A stretch of 64,000 bases of DNA from Streptomyces maremycinicus (GTDB lineage: Bacteria; Actinomycetota; Actinomycetes; Streptomycetales; Streptomycetaceae): the NCBI RefSeq assembly GCF_001184025.1, contig NZ_BBYG01000011.1, positions 1-64,000 on the forward strand, read 5' to 3'. Below the pieces are notes generated by a model. That model had not been told where the DNA came from. It ran no database searches and saw nothing but the letters and a program-made list of their open reading frames with translations. Below are positions 35,482 through 43,210 of this stretch, one piece after another (the first letter of the stretch is position 1; each line of letters opens with the position of its first letter). Made by a program: the position numbers and the translations under genes.

Positions 35482-35746
35482 TCAGCGGCGAGGGGACGGC
35501 GGATGGGTCGTGGTACGCCGGGCTGGTTTCAAGGGGGCGGGGCCACCGGGGAGGGCTGGGCGAACGTCGGGGCCGGGCATGCTGTCGCTTCCGTCGTCCC
35601 GTTTGGTGAATCCGGCCTGGTCCAAGGCGGTGTTGGCCCACTGCTACTGCTTGGGCGATGGCGGCCAGGGCGGCGGCGCGGCTGTAGGCGAGCCGGATCT
35701 CGGCAAGAGGGTTCGGGGCATCCCGGGGTCTGCTGGTGTCGTTCAG
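35482..35746 (-). pseudogene. Small helical protein, CTG start, probable frameshift
   Basis: The CTG at 35746 overlaps the upstream stop as CTGA, just like the ATGA junctions elsewhere. The frame opens NDTSRPRDAPNPLAEIRLAY and a helix (AAALAAIAQAVA). Around 35645 the coding signal shifts frame, continuing QWANTALDQAGFTKRDDG to 35482. The 265-base span is one over a multiple of three. Either a single-base error or decay. Confidence 0.45.
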
Positions 35747-36276
35747 TGGCGGTTCGGCTGCCGTGACTGGGCGGCGGCAGCTGGCTGGGTTAGTGGGCCG
35801 GTCGTGCGCGGTGTGGACGGCCCAGACGGTGCTGGGGTGGAGGTCGATCGCAGGGCGGCGGCGGTGTGGCGCAGGCGTGCGCGGGCCGCGACGTACTTCT
35901 CGGCCGTCATGATCCGCAGGACTTCGGGGTCGTTGCGCAGGGGCGAGTGGGCGAGATCCTCCACGGCCTCGCGCTGGAAGCCGGTCGTGGCGTAGGTCAG
36001 GGCTTCGGCGAGTGTGTCCAGAACTCGCGTGATACCGGCGGCGGCCCGGGCGAGCTGGACCAGGGCGGCGCGTTCGGGCAGGTAGACCGTCTGCGGTGTG
36101 GTGAACCGTTCCTGCGCGTGTTCGATGGTGTGCTGCAGATGGTGGGCCAGCACGCCGATGTCGTCGGTGAGCGTGATCAGGTCGACGGCGTCGGGGCCGG
36201 TGGGGAATGAGGCGGCCAGTTCCTCCAGACGCCTGGCCAGGTAGTCGAATGTGGCCGGAGTGACGGAGGAAGACAT
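35743..36276 (-). CDS. Hypothetical helical protein
   Basis: A 177-aa protein starting MSSSVTPATFDYLARRLEEL, helical throughout (LTDDIGVLAHHLQHTIEHAQ), with a flexible Pro/Thr tail. The ATG overlaps the glycosyltransferase stop (TGATG). It probably shares the transcript and is expressed with it. Function unknown. Confidence 0.6.
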   Translation of the reverse strand: MSSSVTPATFDYLARRLEELAASFPTGPDAVDLITLTDDIGVLAHHLQHTIEHAQERFTTPQTVYLPERAALVQLARAAAGITRVLDTLAEALTYATTGFQREAVEDLAHSPLRNDPEVLRIMTAEKYVAARARLRHTAAALRSTSTPAPSGPSTPRTTGPLTQPAAAAQSRQPNRH

Positions 36277-37046
36277 CAGACCACCCCGGCCGCAGCGCTT
36301 GTCTCCCGGGCGCGGAAAGCGGCTCGCAGGCTGCCTCCGTAGTTCCACGCATGGCGCCGAGCCTCCGGCTCCAGGACGTCATAGGCGTCCTGGCGGGTCA
36401 TCTGGCCAGGGTGTTTGCGGTACCGGTAGACCGGCAGGGGAAGCAGGATCCCGGGGGCGAGGCTGGTGACGCCGAGGGCGGCGCAGTAGTCCTCGCCCTG
36501 GACGAGCCCGCCCATCGGAGCGGCGCGCACCAGGTCGGTGCGGGCGAGGATCGTGGTCGGCCCGATGGGGATGGTGGCCGCCGGTGACTTCCAGTACATC
36601 CACACGTCGCCGGCCTCGTGCCGGCCGGGCGGGGCGGGGCATCGCCACAGGGTGGTCGAGCCGTGGTGCAGGTCCTCGCTCCATCCCGCGCACCAGCCGA
36701 CTCCCGTCGATTCCAGGATGTTCAGCCGTACGGACGTGGCGTCGTCGGTGAACTCATCATCGTCATCTGCCCAGTTGGTGTACCGGGTGCGGACATGGGC
36801 GAGGGCCAGGTTCCGGGCGCAGGCTGCGCCGACCGGGCGAGGCAGAGCAAGCGTGCGGACGCGGGAGTCCTGCGCGAGCGGGTCGGGCAGGCGGTCCGAC
36901 GAGGCGCCGTCGAGCGCGATCACGGCCTCCCACGGCACGGACTGCCGGGTGAGGCTGGCGTGCATGGCGGTCAGGTAGTCGAGCCGGTCTTCGCGCAGGC
37001 GGCTGGCGATGACGACGGTGATCAGGGGCGGGGTGTGCGGGGGCAG
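36276..37046 (-). CDS. GT2-type glycosyltransferase
   Basis: A 256-aa protein. LITVVIASRLREDRL is the GT-A nucleotide-binding start, WEAVIALDGASS follows, and NWADDDDEF supplies the DxD motif for metal and sugar-nucleotide binding. GWCAGWSEDLHH and EDYCAALG lie in the catalytic half. There is no membrane segment, so it acts in the cytoplasm. GGAG is followed after six bases by CTG at 37046, with no standard start nearby. A glycosyltransferase in a transfer operon may modify a surface or pilus component, but the acceptor is unknown. Confidence 0.7.
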   Translation of the reverse strand: MPPHTPPLITVVIASRLREDRLDYLTAMHASLTRQSVPWEAVIALDGASSDRLPDPLAQDSRVRTLALPRPVGAACARNLALAHVRTRYTNWADDDDEFTDDATSVRLNILESTGVGWCAGWSEDLHHGSTTLWRCPAPPGRHEAGDVWMYWKSPAATIPIGPTTILARTDLVRAAPMGGLVQGEDYCAALGVTSLAPGILLPLPVYRYRKHPGQMTRQDAYDVLEPEARRHAWNYGGSLRAAFRARETSAAAGVV

Positions 37047-37072
37047 GGGAGGCTCCGGGAAGTGAGAGTGAA

Positions 37073-37663
37073 CTAGCGGCGCGTGGTGGGACGCGGGGCG
37101 TGGGCCTTCGCCGGGGATGCAGCGGGAGCGCCTGGGGGCGGCGTGCTGCGCGATGCCCGGATAACCGGTGCGGGGTCGAGGGAGGACCAGGCTGCCGGGT
37201 GGTCGTTGAAGGCGGTGCGCGGGTCGGTGGCCCAGTCCACGACCGGGCCGATGTCCTCGTGGAGGAGGCTGATCACCTCGATGCCCTCCTTGTGCAGGAT
37301 GTACCCCCACTGCATGTCCTGCTCGTCTGCGGTCTCGTCGGTGACCGACATGCGCCGCGGCGGGGAGCCGTCCGGGGTGATCAGGTGGTCGAGGTTGCGG
37401 CTGGGCCACTGCTCGCCGCCGGTCAGCGCGGCCACGAGTGAGGGCGGGGTGCCGTCGAGGAGATCGGTGCCCAGCTCGTCCCAGCCGACGGCGACGTCGT
37501 CGATGAGGTGACGGGACATGGCTTCCACGTCGCGGCCGAACTTGTACTGGTAGGCGGCCAGGAGCAGCGGCAGGTGGTGGCTGGGTACGCCGTCGAGCTG
37601 GACGTGGATGCCGCTGTATCCCGTACCGGTGGTGGGGCGGGCGATGAAGGAACGTGTGGACAG
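37073..37663 (-). CDS. Hypothetical plasmid protein, CTG start
   Basis: About 196 aa. It opens STRSFIARPTTGTGYSGIHV, then LPLLLAAYQYKFGRDVEAMS. GGAG followed by six bases and CTG at 37663 gives the most natural start. The only alternative is a TTG at 37684 without a ribosome-binding site. The central part (YILHKEGIEVISLLHEDIGP) looks folded and the tail is Pro/Arg rich. Homologous genes are common on Streptomyces plasmids, with unknown function. Confidence 0.6.
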   Translation of the reverse strand: MSTRSFIARPTTGTGYSGIHVQLDGVPSHHLPLLLAAYQYKFGRDVEAMSRHLIDDVAVGWDELGTDLLDGTPPSLVAALTGGEQWPSRNLDHLITPDGSPPRRMSVTDETADEQDMQWGYILHKEGIEVISLLHEDIGPVVDWATDPRTAFNDHPAAWSSLDPAPVIRASRSTPPPGAPAASPAKAHAPRPTTRR

Positions 37664-37756
37664 GGAGTTCTCCGGATCGAGCAAGGAAGCGGGGACGTCG
37701 GGAGGCCATCAGGGGAGCGCGGCCCGTCAGGGGTGGTGCGTTTACACGCGGTCCGG

Positions 37757-38815
37757 TCAGGAGGCGACCGGGGGGCCGGAGGCGTCGGTGCGGGCGCAGG
37801 TATAACCGATCAGTCGGGACTGTTCGGCCTTCGCGGGGACGATGGCGGCGTCGTTGCACACGAACGTGTACGTGATGGAGGTGCGGGGCACGTCGTGGAG
37901 CCAGGCCCGGTCGTCCTTGCCGGGGTTGATCTGCAGGCCGGAGTGCGCGACGGCGTCGGTCTGGGTGTGCGTGTGGGAGAAGAGGATCAACGCGCCGCCG
38001 TCGGTGGTCCTGAGGGCGTAGGCGTCCGTGTAGCGGTTGGCGGCGCCGGCGAAGACGGTGGTGCCCTGGTTCCCGTAGCGGGTGCCGGTCTTGTCGTGGA
38101 CCTCGATCTGCCGCTTGCTTGCCTTGGTCGGTGCGAAGACCTTCGTCCCGGTGATCGTGCCTCCGGTGGCGAAGTTGTCGAGCACGGCTGCGCGTAGCAG
38201 GTCGGCGTCCGCTGCCAGCTGCTTGTTGCCGGCGGCGGGAACGGCCGTCGCGTACCCGTCCCGGTCGAGGGCGATGTCCGGCAGCTTCTGGCTGTCCAGG
38301 TCGACGACAAAGACCATCTCCCAGCGCTTGTGCTGGGGGCGTTCGGCGAACACTGCCAGACGCGAGGGTGCCTTGCCCTTCTGATCCGAGAGCGCGGCGG
38401 CGAACCAGCGGTCCTGCCCCGCTTCCAGGCGCGGGATGTACAGCTCGGCGTATGCCGAGTCGTAGGACCACGGCTTGTACGGCTTGCGGTCCGCTGCGGG
38501 AAGCCCTTCGGTCTCGGTGTAGTCCGAGATGGACATCGCGTACAGCGGGCCGTCCTCGACCGTGTCGAGCAGGCGCCGGTCGCGGTCGGTGTTGGCCTCG
38601 TTGTTGATCTTGGAGTAGTGGGAGATCTGGGCGAGGGCCTCCTTCTTCGTCAGTGCCGGCTCGGCGGTCGGGGTGGGGGAGGCGCTGCTGCGGGTGGCCC
38701 TGGCTGTGGTGTCGGCGTCCGGGCTGCCGGAAGTGGCGCAGGCGGACGCGGTCAGCGCGACGGATACGGCAGGGAGCAGGAGGGCGGTGCGGCGTGCGGA
38801 GGTGTGCAGGGGAAT
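37757..38815 (-). CDS. Secreted lipoprotein
   Basis: About 352 aa. A lipoprotein signal is clear: Arg-rich start (HTSARR), hydrophobic stretch (TALLLPAVSVALT) and lipobox ending LTASAC. A flexible Thr/Ser-rich linker follows, and then a folded extracellular domain (YSKINNEANTDRDRRLLDTV at its start). The start is probably the ATT at 38815 (seven bases from GGAG) or CTG at 38818. Being anchored on the outer face of the membrane suits a mating-contact or channel-assembly role. Confidence 0.65.
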   Translation of the reverse strand: MPLHTSARRTALLLPAVSVALTASACATSGSPDADTTARATRSSASPTPTAEPALTKKEALAQISHYSKINNEANTDRDRRLLDTVEDGPLYAMSISDYTETEGLPAADRKPYKPWSYDSAYAELYIPRLEAGQDRWFAAALSDQKGKAPSRLAVFAERPQHKRWEMVFVVDLDSQKLPDIALDRDGYATAVPAAGNKQLAADADLLRAAVLDNFATGGTITGTKVFAPTKASKRQIEVHDKTGTRYGNQGTTVFAGAANRYTDAYALRTTDGGALILFSHTHTQTDAVAHSGLQINPGKDDRAWLHDVPRTSITYTFVCNDAAIVPAKAEQSRLIGYTCARTDASGPPVAS

Positions 38816-38839
38816 CAGGAGGCTCCGGGAAATAGCGGG

Positions 38840-39370
38840 TTAGCGGGTACGGGATGCGGTGGAGGATGCGGTCGGCGGGGACGGCGCGGTCACGGCCGGT
38901 GTCGCTCGGGTGTCGGCGGCGGCACGTAGTTGCTTCGCGGCGCGGGCGAGGCAGGTGCGGCTTTCACAGAGCCGGTCCACGAGACCCGGGTACGTGGAGG
39001 CGATCGCCCGGGTGCGGGTGGGACCAGGTGCTTGGTGGGTGAGGTCGGCGAGGAGGCCGAGGTGGTGCACGGCCGAGCCGAGGGCGGCGAGGGCGGCGCT
39101 GGTGGGCTCGGCCGCTTGGGCGAGCGCGAGCGTGGTGCGGCGGTGGGTGGCCGTGACGCGGGTCGGGTAGCGGGCGGCGGCCCGGTGGCGGAAGGCGCTC
39201 TCGCCGACGAGGTAGGTCAGCAGGCTGGCCAGGTGGCGGACTTCGTCGTCCAGGATCTCGCTCAGGGCGGGGTCCGGTTGGATCTGGTCGGGGAGCGGGA
39301 GGTGGTCGGCCACGGTGTTGAGCCGGTCGGCCACGTCGTGCAGCAGCATCCGCTGGTCAGGATCGGACAG
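38840..39370 (-). CDS. Hypothetical helical protein, CTG start
   Basis: About 176 aa, helical (LLHDVADRLNTVADHLPLPD, LASLLTYLVGESAFRHRAAA), with a Ser/Thr tail. The best start is CTG at 39370, six bases after GGAG; the ATG at 39349 has none. It is just upstream of the lipoprotein gene. No recognisable domain. Confidence 0.55.
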   Translation of the reverse strand: MSDPDQRMLLHDVADRLNTVADHLPLPDQIQPDPALSEILDDEVRHLASLLTYLVGESAFRHRAAARYPTRVTATHRRTTLALAQAAEPTSAALAALGSAVHHLGLLADLTHQAPGPTRTRAIASTYPGLVDRLCESRTCLARAAKQLRAAADTRATPAVTAPSPPTASSTASRTR

Positions 39371-39397
39371 CGGGAACTCCAGGAGGGGTGGGGGCGT

Positions 39398-39511
39398 CTA
39401 CCGCCGTGCTGAGGACGGCGTGCCCGCGGTCGGCTGTATGCCGGGCGCTGCTGTGGGCGGGCGGGTCGGTGGGCCCTCGGAGGCGGACAGATCGGTGCGG
39501 GACGCGGTCAT
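39398..39511 (-). CDS. Small 37-aa protein
   Basis: An ATG that overlaps the upstream stop (ATGA) opens a short frame MTASRTDLSASEGPP ending TPSSARR. It is rich in Pro, Ser and Thr and likely disordered. The overlap and the absence of any other gene here are the only support. It may serve mainly to couple translation to the next gene. Confidence 0.4.
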   Translation of the reverse strand: MTASRTDLSASEGPPTRPPTAAPGIQPTAGTPSSARR

Positions 39512-40479
39512 GGGTTCCTGAGGCGCCGGGCGGCCTGGCGGTAGCGGGGCAGGAGCCGCCGGGAGACCGTGTGCGCGGCGCGGACTGCCTCGGCGGGGAC
39601 TGCGATCGCGTGCGGGGCGTTGTCGTCGCCGAAGTAGTCGTGGGTGATGCCGTGCAGGGACAGCGCGCCGACGAGGACCTGCCCGCGGTGCAGCGGGCGG
39701 TCGATCACGACGAGCTCAAGGCGGCTGGGGCCGGTGAGGATCGCGGCGCGGGGAACGCGGAATTGCATCCAGGCACTGGCCAAAGACGCGTTGTCCCACA
39801 GGTCGTCGAAGAAGTCGAGCTGGCTGTCCGGATCGGCGAAGTCGGTGATGCAGGAAACCCATTCGCCGGGCAGACGGTGACACAGGCCATGGGCGAGGGA
39901 CTCCAGATCGCTGCCGGAGGTGGCGATGCGGACGGCCTCACGCTGTGCACGGCGGTACTCCCGTTGCTGGTTGTCGCGCCACAGTTCTTCGACGCGCTTG
40001 CCCGCAGCGGGAGAACCGGCGTCCGCGAAGATGCGGGGCAGGTGGTATTCCACGCCGATGCCTTGTCGGTCGGCATCGGCGAGGAACCGCGTGAGGCGGG
40101 CCGGAACGTCGTGGTCGTACCTGTCGTGGAGCAGGATGGAGCCGAAGACGCCGCGTGGGCGCCAGAAGCCGTGGTCGGTAAGGAGGGTGTGGGCTGCCGC
40201 GGGGGCGTCGTTGCTGGTGAGGGCGATGACACCGATCTGGTCGTGATCGCCGAGGCTAATGGCGGGCATGGGCTTGTCTGCAGGTCCGTCAGTGTCGAAC
40301 AACGCCAGGCTCGTGCGAGTGGAGTTGATGTCGGACGACGAGGCTCCGGCCGGTGACCCGCCATCGTCCGGGACGTGGCCGGTGTGGTCGAGCAGTTCGA
40401 GGGGCTCGGAGGTACTGCGCAGTTCGAGGTGCTGCTGCTGCGACCGGTGCGGCGTCGATTGTTCAGCGGGTTCTGGCAC
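39508..40479 (-). CDS. Hypothetical plasmid protein
   Basis: A 323-aa protein with a GTG start behind GAGG. The first 80 residues are polar and flexible. A stretch with AAHTLLTDHGFWRPR resembles the repeated mini-domain elsewhere in the cluster. The middle contains LFDDLW-like and ADPDSQLDFFDDLWDN sequences, and the last 100 residues (SRLELVVIDRPLHRGQVLVG) form a mixed fold. Function unknown. Confidence 0.6.
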   Translation of the reverse strand: MPEPAEQSTPHRSQQQHLELRSTSEPLELLDHTGHVPDDGGSPAGASSSDINSTRTSLALFDTDGPADKPMPAISLGDHDQIGVIALTSNDAPAAAHTLLTDHGFWRPRGVFGSILLHDRYDHDVPARLTRFLADADRQGIGVEYHLPRIFADAGSPAAGKRVEELWRDNQQREYRRAQREAVRIATSGSDLESLAHGLCHRLPGEWVSCITDFADPDSQLDFFDDLWDNASLASAWMQFRVPRAAILTGPSRLELVVIDRPLHRGQVLVGALSLHGITHDYFGDDNAPHAIAVPAEAVRAAHTVSRRLLPRYRQAARRLRNP

Positions 40480-41287
40480 GGGGACCTCGTGGTGTCGGGA
40501 GGGCGGGGGCTACATCGCTTGTCGCCGTGGGCGGGTATTTCTTCGATCTCATGGCAGCCTCGTGACCTGGCAGTACCCGTCGTCGGAGGTCTGCTCGCGC
40601 AGGCGGAGCCGTCGACGGAGCGTCGGGGGCGGCGAAGGGGTGTGTGCCACCGACGAGAGAGGGGCGGCCATCGAGTTCGTCGAGCCAGCTCAGAAGTTTG
40701 GGCAGGTTCTTGTCGGGCCCGAACGCGAGGTAGGTGCCGTCGGCACTGTCGCAGCCGAACCACTCGGCTATTCCCAGCCTGATCCGGGAGTTGACGCGGC
40801 CCATGTGCACGCCTTTGCCGCGGGCCTTCGCCTCGCGGGCCAGCCGTTCGGCGACGGGGCCGAGTTTCCACTCGGTCGATCCGGCCAGGAACAGGACGTC
40901 GAAGTCGTCCCAGGGCAGCAGCCCGGGTGCATCGCAGCCGTCCTGGGCCGCGTAGGCCGCGGGCACGCCGAGTTCGCGGATGCGGGCCAGCCACGGCAGG
41001 GACTCGGTGAGGGTGCCGGCGGCGTCGAACGGCTGGTCCGGGGCGAGCGCCCACAGGCAGCGATCCGGCCCGTACCGTTCAACGGTCCGGTGCAGCCAGG
41101 CGAACCATGCTTGGGCTCCGGGCCAGTAGCGGCCCTTGCCGTCGCTGCCGAACTTGGAGTTGTCACAGGCATACAGCGCACCCTCGGGGATCCGACTGCC
41201 TTGCGCCGGGGTGGTCATACAGCCGATGCGTCCGGCGCTCATCGCGGCCCGAATCTCAGGCCCCGAGGGAGTGCCGAGATAGCGCAC
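40463..41287 (-). CDS. Conserved plasmid/phage protein
   Basis: A 274-aa protein (GTG at 41287, GGAGG six bases upstream; an ATG at 41386 is also possible). Conserved-looking landmarks are YLGTPSGPEIRAAMSAGRIG, ALYACDNSKFG, a WALAPDQPFDA segment, and DVLFLAGSTEWKLGPVAERL followed by HMGRVNSR. This order suggests an enzyme, perhaps with a barrel fold, found in Streptomyces phages and plasmids. I cannot name the reaction. Confidence 0.6.
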   Translation of the reverse strand: MRYLGTPSGPEIRAAMSAGRIGCMTTPAQGSRIPEGALYACDNSKFGSDGKGRYWPGAQAWFAWLHRTVERYGPDRCLWALAPDQPFDAAGTLTESLPWLARIRELGVPAAYAAQDGCDAPGLLPWDDFDVLFLAGSTEWKLGPVAERLAREAKARGKGVHMGRVNSRIRLGIAEWFGCDSADGTYLAFGPDKNLPKLLSWLDELDGRPSLVGGTHPFAAPDAPSTAPPARADLRRRVLPGHEAAMRSKKYPPTATSDVAPALPTPRGPRARTR

Positions 41288-41455
41288 CGTGGACCTCCCC
41301 GGAGGCGACGCCGACCGCCGTCCGGGCCACCTGCTGGCCGGGCGGAAGTCCACGAAGTGGGGCTCGCGGCTGGTGGACCTCGTCATCCCGGGAAGGCGGC
41401 ACGTTCCTGGTCTGTGAGCTGGGCGAGGGCGCAGTGAGCGTCGGGTGTGCCTGGT

Positions 41456-42373
41456 TCACCGTGTGCGGCCGGGCACGGGGGTGGTCGCCGTCGGTGGCCC
41501 CGGGCTCGGGCCCGGAGGGAGACCGGCCCGGGTGGTCCGGCGCGCGGGGGCCAGGGCACGCATGCGGTCGACAGCGGTGTGCAGGTCCTCGCCGAGACTG
41601 CGCAGGGTGGCCGCCGCGTCCTGAAGGTCGTAGTGGAGGTCGAATCCGTCGTCCTGCTCGGATTCCTTGGCCTTTTCCGCGGCTGCTTCGAAGAACTCGC
41701 CGAGCCGTTCCAGCAGGCCGCTGGTGGGGTCCAGGATCTGGTGCAGCAGGGCGGCGGCGTCCGCAGGTGACTCGGTGGCGTTGAGCCGGTCGGTGAGAGC
41801 GAGGAGTACGTCGCCGTAGACGAAGGCGCGGTCCGCGTTGCCGGAGACGTCCGCGGGCTCGGGGGTGCGGAGCGCCGGCTCGGCGGCGGACACGGGCGTA
41901 CGGGCGGTGGGCGAGGAGGGAGTTGGCAGCTGCCCGAGCTGCGCGAGGCGATGGTCGATCGCCTCGATCAGGGGCTGGACGCTGCCGCCCTGCCGGGCTT
42001 CGGGCCGCTGGGGTGCACCGGGGTCGTCGCAGGGCGCCGAGCCGTAGAGGACCTCGAACAGCGACGGGTCGTCGGGGTGCTCGTGGGTCGCGATCCAGCC
42101 CTCCGGATTTCCCGGCGGGCGGTCGGAGGGGGGCTCCTGCGGCGGACCGATGATCAGGTGACTGCCGTCGGGGAGGGATACGCGCACGATGTAGGCGCTG
42201 AGGCCGAACTCGATGTCGCACTCCAGCCCGCGCTCTCGCAGTGGCGTGGTGATGTGCGCGTGGCGGCGCCACAACTCCTGCCACCACGAGGTGTCCACGT
42301 TGCGGTGGTCGGGAAGCGGTGCGAGCGCAGCCGCGCTGCGGGCCTCTGGAGTGTTCTCCTGGTCAGCGGCCAC
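41456..42373 (-). CDS. Hypothetical plasmid protein
   Basis: A 305-aa GTG-start protein. The N-terminal 100 residues are a folded region (WWQELWRRHAHITTPLRERG, YIVRVSLPDGSHLIIGP); a polar linker and a helical C-terminal region (DRLNATESPADAAALLHQIL) follow. A 67-codon GTG frame overlaps its stop and runs to 41256, but it mostly overlaps the next gene, so I do not list it. Function unknown. Confidence 0.55.
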   Translation of the reverse strand: MAADQENTPEARSAAALAPLPDHRNVDTSWWQELWRRHAHITTPLRERGLECDIEFGLSAYIVRVSLPDGSHLIIGPPQEPPSDRPPGNPEGWIATHEHPDDPSLFEVLYGSAPCDDPGAPQRPEARQGGSVQPLIEAIDHRLAQLGQLPTPSSPTARTPVSAAEPALRTPEPADVSGNADRAFVYGDVLLALTDRLNATESPADAAALLHQILDPTSGLLERLGEFFEAAAEKAKESEQDDGFDLHYDLQDAAATLRSLGEDLHTAVDRMRALAPARRTTRAGLPPGPSPGPPTATTPVPGRTR

Positions 42374-42608
42374 GGTTCCTCCTGCGGGAGGCCGGCGCGT
42401 GGTGGGACGGAGGTGTCCGGCGTGCGGGGTCGGCTTCGGGCTTCGGCACGGGAGCGAAATCGAGTTCGTAGTCGTCGTAGGCGGCGATCAGGTCGTGTTC
42501 CATCTGGGCTTCGCGTTCGGCGACTTGTGCCATGAGGTCGTCGTGCTCGGCCTGGCACTGCTGGTAGTCGGCCCATTCGGCGTCGCTGAAGTGGGCGGGG
42601 CGGTTCAG
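42363..42608 (-). CDS. Small acidic protein, CTG start
   Basis: About 81 aa (NRPAHFSDAEWADYQQCQAE, then a long helix VAEREAQMEHDLIAAYDDYE). The strong AAGGAG site is followed four bases later by CTG at 42608, and there is no standard start codon in this stretch. The tail is basic and Pro-rich. It overlaps the next gene by 11 bases. Confidence 0.5.
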   Translation of the reverse strand: MNRPAHFSDAEWADYQQCQAEHDDLMAQVAEREAQMEHDLIAAYDDYELDFAPVPKPEADPARRTPPSHHAPASRRRNRGR

Positions 42609-42643
42609 AGGACTCCTTGAAAGGGGGTGGGGGCGGTCCCGGA

Positions 42644-43210
42644 TCAGCGGTGGCGACCGCCCGGTTTGGGCGGCGGTACCGGGCTCTGGCGGTGGGAGGG
42701 CGTGAGGAAGAAGGGGTGGAAGTCGAGGTGGTCGGTGAGTTCCTGCACTGCGTTACCGAGCGCCTGTGCCGCGCGCCGCAGACAGGCACGCGCCGTCGCG
42801 TGTTCGACGACCATGCGGTTGTCACGGAGGTAGCTGTCGTTCTCGCTGTGCGGCCGGGGCGGTGAGAGCGCGGTCTGTGCGGTCTCGGCGAAGTGCGGTA
42901 TGGCCTGGCTCGACAGGGTGACCGCCGACGCCAGATGAGCGAGGACGGCGCTGCCGGCACGGTTCGTACTGGAGGTGGTCCGGGCGAAGTCCGCGGTCAG
43001 CTGGACGACATCACGGGCGAGCGTCTGTGCGCCGGTGGCGTGCTGGAGAAGCGCGGTGTAGGACGGCGAGGCCGGGACGCGACCGGTGTCGTCCAGCAGC
43101 TCCCACTGCTCGAACGCGCCGGAGAGTTTGCCCCTCACGGCGTTGAGCGCGTCGATGAGGTGGAGCGTGGTGGCGCGCGGGATCAGTTCACGCCGGATAT
43201 CAGGTTTCAT
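42644..43210 (-). CDS. Hypothetical helical protein
   Basis: A 188-aa helical protein starting MKPDIRRELIPRATTLHLID. Several long helices follow (GSAVLAHLASAVTLSSQAIP). The ATG overlaps the VirB4-like stop (ATGA), so it is translated with it. It could be a small partner of the secretion ATPase, but nothing in its sequence shows this. Confidence 0.6.
   Translation of the reverse strand: MKPDIRRELIPRATTLHLIDALNAVRGKLSGAFEQWELLDDTGRVPASPSYTALLQHATGAQTLARDVVQLTADFARTTSSTNRAGSAVLAHLASAVTLSSQAIPHFAETAQTALSPPRPHSENDSYLRDNRMVVEHATARACLRRAAQALGNAVQELTDHLDFHPFFLTPSHRQSPVPPPKPGGRHR

Noticed and set aside
33815..36382. A minus-strand frame of 855 codons
   Set aside because: It crosses several genes with better coding signal; only the part below 35008 is real. 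High GC content keeps such frames open.
36276..38471. A minus-strand frame of 731 codons
   Set aside because: Only the part below 37046 matches a glycosyltransferase; the rest overlaps other genes.
41256..41459. A 67-codon GTG frame overlapping 41456
   Set aside because: It mostly overlaps the upstream part of the next gene and has weak composition.
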